The translations under genes were made by a program, and so were the position numbers. A stretch of DNA of 64,000 bases from CAVVEC01 sp963770485 (GTDB lineage Bacteria; Acidobacteriota; Terriglobia; Terriglobales; Acidobacteriaceae): assembly GCA_963770485.1 (NCBI GenBank), contig CAVYPX010000014.1, positions 382,989 through 446,988 on the forward strand, written 5' to 3'. Shown here one piece after another: positions 60,800 through 64,000 of this stretch; within the stretch, counting starts at the first letter, position 1, and the number at the start of each line of letters is the position of its first letter. Under the pieces are notes generated by a model. That model made no database searches. It was given only the letters and a program-made list of their open reading frames with translations, and was not told the origin of the DNA.

Positions 60800-61007
60800 G
60801 GCTGGCCCACCCTTGCGCAGAAGAGGCTGTTACGAAACTCAAGGGTCACCGGAGAAGGTGGGACAAATTAGGATCCAACCGCGAAGCGACGGCATTCATT
60901 AGCCCGGCACGGCAGTGCCGGGAAGGCGAAAGTGGAACAAACTGAGTCCGCTTTAGCGGACGGCACGAGTTTCGTAACAGCCTCCCGAATGTAAAGGTGG
61001 GCCAGCC
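60800..61007. repeat. nested palindromic element between secreted genes
   Basis: Outer arms GGCTGGCCCACC (60800-60811) and GGTGGGCCAGCC (60996-61007) enclose perfect 18-bp arms GAGGCTGTTACGAAACTC (60823-60840) and GAGTTTCGTAACAGCCTC (60967-60984). Inside are two hairpins: CCCGGCAC-GGCA-GTGCCGGG (60903-60922) and GTCCGC-TTTA-GCGGAC (60947-60962). It fills most of the 386-nt gap 60735-61120 and looks like a non-coding mobile element. Confidence 0.82.
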
Positions 61008-61120
61008 CCCGAGACTTGACAAAGATTTGACATTTTCCCAGATGCGCTCCGCGTTGAATTCGGGTAAACTGCCGCAGTTCGTTTTGTAGCGTTTGAATCC
61101 CGCCACCGAGGCTTAAATCT

Positions 61121-62263
61121 ATGAAGACACTTCTGAGTTGCGTCGCATTCTTCGGGTTCGCGATCTCCGCTTTCGCACAATCCCCTTCCGCACCGCGCAT
61201 CTCTCAGGTCTTTGCCTTTTATTGCAACTCCGACTACTCGTCCTGTCCCGACGGCTTCCAACCTGCGCTCGGCCCGGTTCAACTGTCCGACGGCAATTTC
61301 TATGGCACGACCTGGTACGGCAATACGAGCACCGATCTCGGAACCGTCTGGCAAGCAACTCCCTCCGGCGACGTCAATGTTCTGTATACCTTCAAGCCCA
61401 ATGGTTCGGGAAAATACGTCAACGGCTCGTATCCGGCTGTTAGCTTCGTAGCGGGCACGAACGGCGATCTCTATGGCGTAACCCTGGACGGCGGAGCCCA
61501 AAACAACGGTGTCTTCTATAGCATCACAACCGGCGGAAGCCTAAAGGTTCTGTACAACTTCTGTTCGCTCTCCGGCTGTCCCGATCAGGCCGTTCCCGTT
61601 GTTCTCGGCGGAGACGGCAATTTCTACGGCCTCACCACGACGCTGGTCTTTAAACTCACGCCCGAGGGCGCCTGGAGCCAGCTCTACAGCTTCCCATCGA
61701 GTGAGGAGGGCGTCGAGCTCATCGCCGGCACCGACGGCCATCTGTATGGAGTCGCGGCCTCCCTCCCCATCCAGAGCACCAAGGAGTCAGTCTTCCGTTT
61801 GACGACAAGCGGTGCGTACACCGTTCTTCACACCTTTCCCAAGCTCGAAGGAGTCAGCGCCCTGACCCAAAGTTCGAAGGGCACGCTCTACGGAGTATTC
61901 TGCTGCGGCACCAACACCGGTATCTTCCAGATTAATTCCGCCAGAAAGTTCAAAATCCTCCAGACGACACCGCAGGGCGCATTTCCCCCAAGCCTGCTGG
62001 TCAAAGGTTCCGATGGCAAGCTGTACGGCCTGATCACCAACGGCTCAGATTATCCCGGCTATGTATTCGCAATGACCACCAAGGGAAAGACCGTCTTCAG
62101 CGAGCAGTTCAATTGCGCCTCCGACGGCTGCGATCCTCTCAGCCTGATCGAAGCGAGCGATGGCAATTTCTATGGCCTGACAGCCGTAGGTGGAACCGTG
62201 TCCCAAGGGGATAATCCGGACGGCACGATGTTCAAAGTGGCCACTAAACTGAAGCTGCGTTAG
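61121..62263 (+). CDS. secreted GloVer-type tandem-repeat protein, second member
   Basis: It has a signal peptide (LLSCVAFFGFAISAFAQ) and TIGR03803-like repeats (SDGNFYGTTWYGNTSTDLG, DGNFYGLTAVGG near the end), here more diverged than the gene at 40722. The final motif is GTMFKVATKLKLR. ATG 61121 with GAGG upstream, 380 residues. It starts after the nested palindrome. Function unknown; probably a secreted beta-propeller. Confidence 0.82.
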   Translation: MKTLLSCVAFFGFAISAFAQSPSAPRISQVFAFYCNSDYSSCPDGFQPALGPVQLSDGNFYGTTWYGNTSTDLGTVWQATPSGDVNVLYTFKPNGSGKYVNGSYPAVSFVAGTNGDLYGVTLDGGAQNNGVFYSITTGGSLKVLYNFCSLSGCPDQAVPVVLGGDGNFYGLTTTLVFKLTPEGAWSQLYSFPSSEEGVELIAGTDGHLYGVAASLPIQSTKESVFRLTTSGAYTVLHTFPKLEGVSALTQSSKGTLYGVFCCGTNTGIFQINSARKFKILQTTPQGAFPPSLLVKGSDGKLYGLITNGSDYPGYVFAMTTKGKTVFSEQFNCASDGCDPLSLIEASDGNFYGLTAVGGTVSQGDNPDGTMFKVATKLKLR

Positions 62264-62350
62264 CCCGGTGCTCCAGGTTCGCGCCCAGGTTTTGGCGCTA
62301 ACCCGGGTAGCGCGAACTACGGAATAAAAGTAGACGTAAAATATCAGGGC

Positions 62351-62362
62351 GGCTGGCCCACC
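62351..62362. repeat. copy of the GGCTGGCCCACC arm
   Basis: GGCTGGCCCACC with flanking GGC and TTTGCGC repeats the arm at 60800 just before the transposase remnant. Confidence 0.5.
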
Positions 62363-62494
62363 TTTGCGCTTTTTGAAGCTGTGAAAAAACCTTGTTGCTG
62401 CAGTCGTTGGGGCGGGTTGCGGAACGAGGTTGCATCGGGGATCAATTGGGGATGGTTGAGACTGAGGCGTTGGAGAATGTCAGGGTTGGCCTGG

Positions 62495-63947
62495 CTAGGC
62501 GGTAGCGGATGCGGCCTGCAGTCGGCGTAAGCGAATCCATTGTTGGAAGTTGTAAGTGAGGCAGGCCCAGAGCATCTCGGTCTGTACCTTGGCCAGGCCG
62601 CGCAGGTGGAACTGGCGCAGACCCAGTTTGCTTTTGATCCAGGCGTGGCAGAACTCGATCACCCGGCTGCGGCGGCGATACTGTTGCTGCGCTTGGGGCG
62701 TGGCCATCTTGCGGCGGAAGGCGATCATGGCCTCGGTCTCCACGGTGCGCAGCAGGCCGCGCCCACGATGCTGATTGCCGGGACAGCATTGCGGCTGCAG
62801 CGGACAGCTCTGACAATCCTGGGCCCGGGCTTCGTAGCGAAACACCAGGTTTCCCGACTTGCGTTTGTGCCGTCCTGCATAGCCCAGGTGCTTGCCTCCC
62901 GGACAAACATAGTGGTCGTGCGCGGGGTCATAGAGGAAAACTTCGCGGGTGAATCGTCCGGTGCCGGTGCAGTCTTTCTCATCGCCGCCTTTGCGCAGAC
63001 TGCCGACATAATCCACTCCCAGTTGCGCCATGGCTTCGACGCTGCGGCGGTTGGTGTAATCGCCATCGGCCAGCATCTGCTGCGGCTTGTGTCCCATGCG
63101 CTCGGCGATGCGCCCCACCGCGGGCGCCAACTGTTCGCTGTCATTGGCGGCCTGCGTCACTTGCACATCCACGATCAGCGACTGGGCGGCATCGGCCGAG
63201 ATCTGCACGTTGTAGTTAGGAGCGAAGGCGCCATCGGCTTGCCGCATCCGGCGTGCTTCCGGTTCGCTGACACTGACCCGGGCTCTGCGGCTTGTGCGGA
63301 CGCAGTTTTTGCAACTCGTCCAAAGCCTGCTCCAGCCGCTGTTGGCGCTCGCGTCGCGCCCGCCGCCGCGCTTGCTCTCCCCCGTCCGGATTGGCTTCCT
63401 GATCCGGTTCTCCCATCTCTCGCACCCGTCGCCGCGCCCGTTCTAAATGTTCCTCAATCCGCGCGGCCCCTTGAAAGCTGTCGTTCGCCGCCTGCGCCTT
63501 GATCTTGGTCCCATCCTGCACCACCTGCTCCAGCCGGATCAGACCTTCCGCGCTCAGCAGCCCCAACACTTGCGTGAACAACTCATCCAACTCGCTCCGG
63601 TACTCCACTCGAAAACTGGCCAGGGTGTGATAGTTCACCGCTTCGCACCCCGTCAGCCACTGCAATGCCGGCTCCCATTCGCAGCGCCGCGCCACTTCCC
63701 GCGCCGACCCAATCCCCTGACTGTAGGCATAAATCCACAAACTGATCAGCAGCCGCGGATCAAACGCCGGTCGCCCGCCTTCCTCGGCGCTGCACTCGAT
63801 GCCTTCATAGAAGCCGCTCAAATCCAAGCGTCCCACCAGTTCCCACATCGCCCGCGCCGGATGATCTTCCTCGATCAGTCGTTCCACGTCCACCGCCCGC
63901 CACAACATCTGTTCGCGATTGATCCTGCGCAGTAAAGGCTCGCCCAT
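62495..63947 (-). pseudogene. IS1182-family transposase, split by a +1 frameshift
   Basis: The N-terminal part (63947 down to about 63290) has the DUF772-like region FDPRLLISLWIYAYSQGIGS and VQDGTKIKAQAAND. The C-terminal part, open from above 63247 down to 62495, has APNYNVQISADAAQ, LADGDYTNRRSVEAM, CQSCPLQPQC and a C-terminal RVIEFCHAWIKSKLGLRQF. They overlap out of frame, and joining them needs a +1 shift near 63280-63310, around HKPQSPG. The joint would be about 480 residues, the family length. A +1 shift is not the usual programmed IS type, so an inactivating indel or a sequencing error is more likely. Confidence 0.82.
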
Positions 63948-64000
63948 GCCCAGAGCTTACCCCGCTTTATTTTTCTGTCAATTGACTTCCTGGGTGGTTT
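62495..64000 (-). mobile_element. IS1182-like insertion sequence (right end at or beyond window edge)
   Basis: The interval contains a complete but frameshifted transposase on the - strand, with the left border unresolved. The DNA before it (62264-62494) holds no gene. I found no terminal inverted repeat; the outer end probably lies just outside the window. Confidence 0.75.

Noticed and set aside
62495..63947. A programmed frameshift producing an active transposase
   Set aside because: The shift needed is +1 with no clear slippery heptamer, unlike known -1 programmed cases in IS elements.

Overview
The window looks like the chromosome of an acidobacterium, probably class Terriglobia (the Koribacter / Sulfotelmatobacter side). 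The grounds are high GC, an mraZ-led division and cell wall (dcw) cluster, GloVer-type tandem-repeat secreted proteins, PilZ proteins, a PDZ-membrane-GAF-kinase fusion, and a paralogous secreted family ending in an LGHLARGA-like tail. This placement is inferred from gene content only; there is no rRNA in the window. No phage, CRISPR array or secondary-metabolite cluster was seen.

Layout. 0.2-14.6 kb, all +: mraZ, rsmH, an unlisted 53-residue ORF, ftsL, ftsI, murE, murF, mraY, murD, ftsW, murG, murC. 14.6-46.0 kb, mostly -: an AMIN/amidase, a lytic transglycosylase, a Rieske oxygenase (+), alaS, two toxin-antitoxin pairs, recX, pilT, ilvE, a LysM/DUF4015 protein, a stand-alone Clp-like ATPase (+), a TPR protein, a penicillin-binding protein, a metal P-type ATPase with an RcnR-like repressor, and finally ftsZ, ftsA and ftsQ on the - strand. 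46.1-53.8 kb, all +: a tandem array of secreted paralogs, two tandem paralogs of another secreted family, a DUF6599-like protein, a candidate small RNA and a zinc-ribbon membrane protein. 53.9-64 kb: tRNA-Thr(CGT), a hypothetical protein, the kinase fusion, two PilZ proteins, two secreted repeat proteins and a frameshifted IS1182-like transposase.

How the genes work together. The + strand cluster makes the peptidoglycan precursor (MurC, D, E, F), moves it to lipid (MraY, MurG) and inserts it at the septum (FtsW, FtsI, FtsL). FtsQAZ, the rest of the divisome, lie 27-31 kb away in reverse. One inversion between the end of murC and the start of ftsQ would restore the usual order murC-ftsQ-ftsA-ftsZ, so I read the middle block as an inverted segment. 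Envelope genes at its edge (amidase, transglycosylase) fit the same theme.

The most unusual content is (1) six paralogous exported proteins plus a truncated seventh; (2) a large load of palindromic and period-7 repeats between genes, some of which seem to lie in frame inside rsmH and alaS; (3) a promoter followed about 50 nt later by an intrinsic terminator, a candidate small RNA; (4) several -10 boxes 6-9 nt from a start codon with no Shine-Dalgarno, suggesting leaderless transcripts; (5) an RcnR-like repressor with a 23-bp perfect palindrome beside a P-type ATPase lacking the CPC metal motif. All names rest on motif recognition by eye; no search was run.
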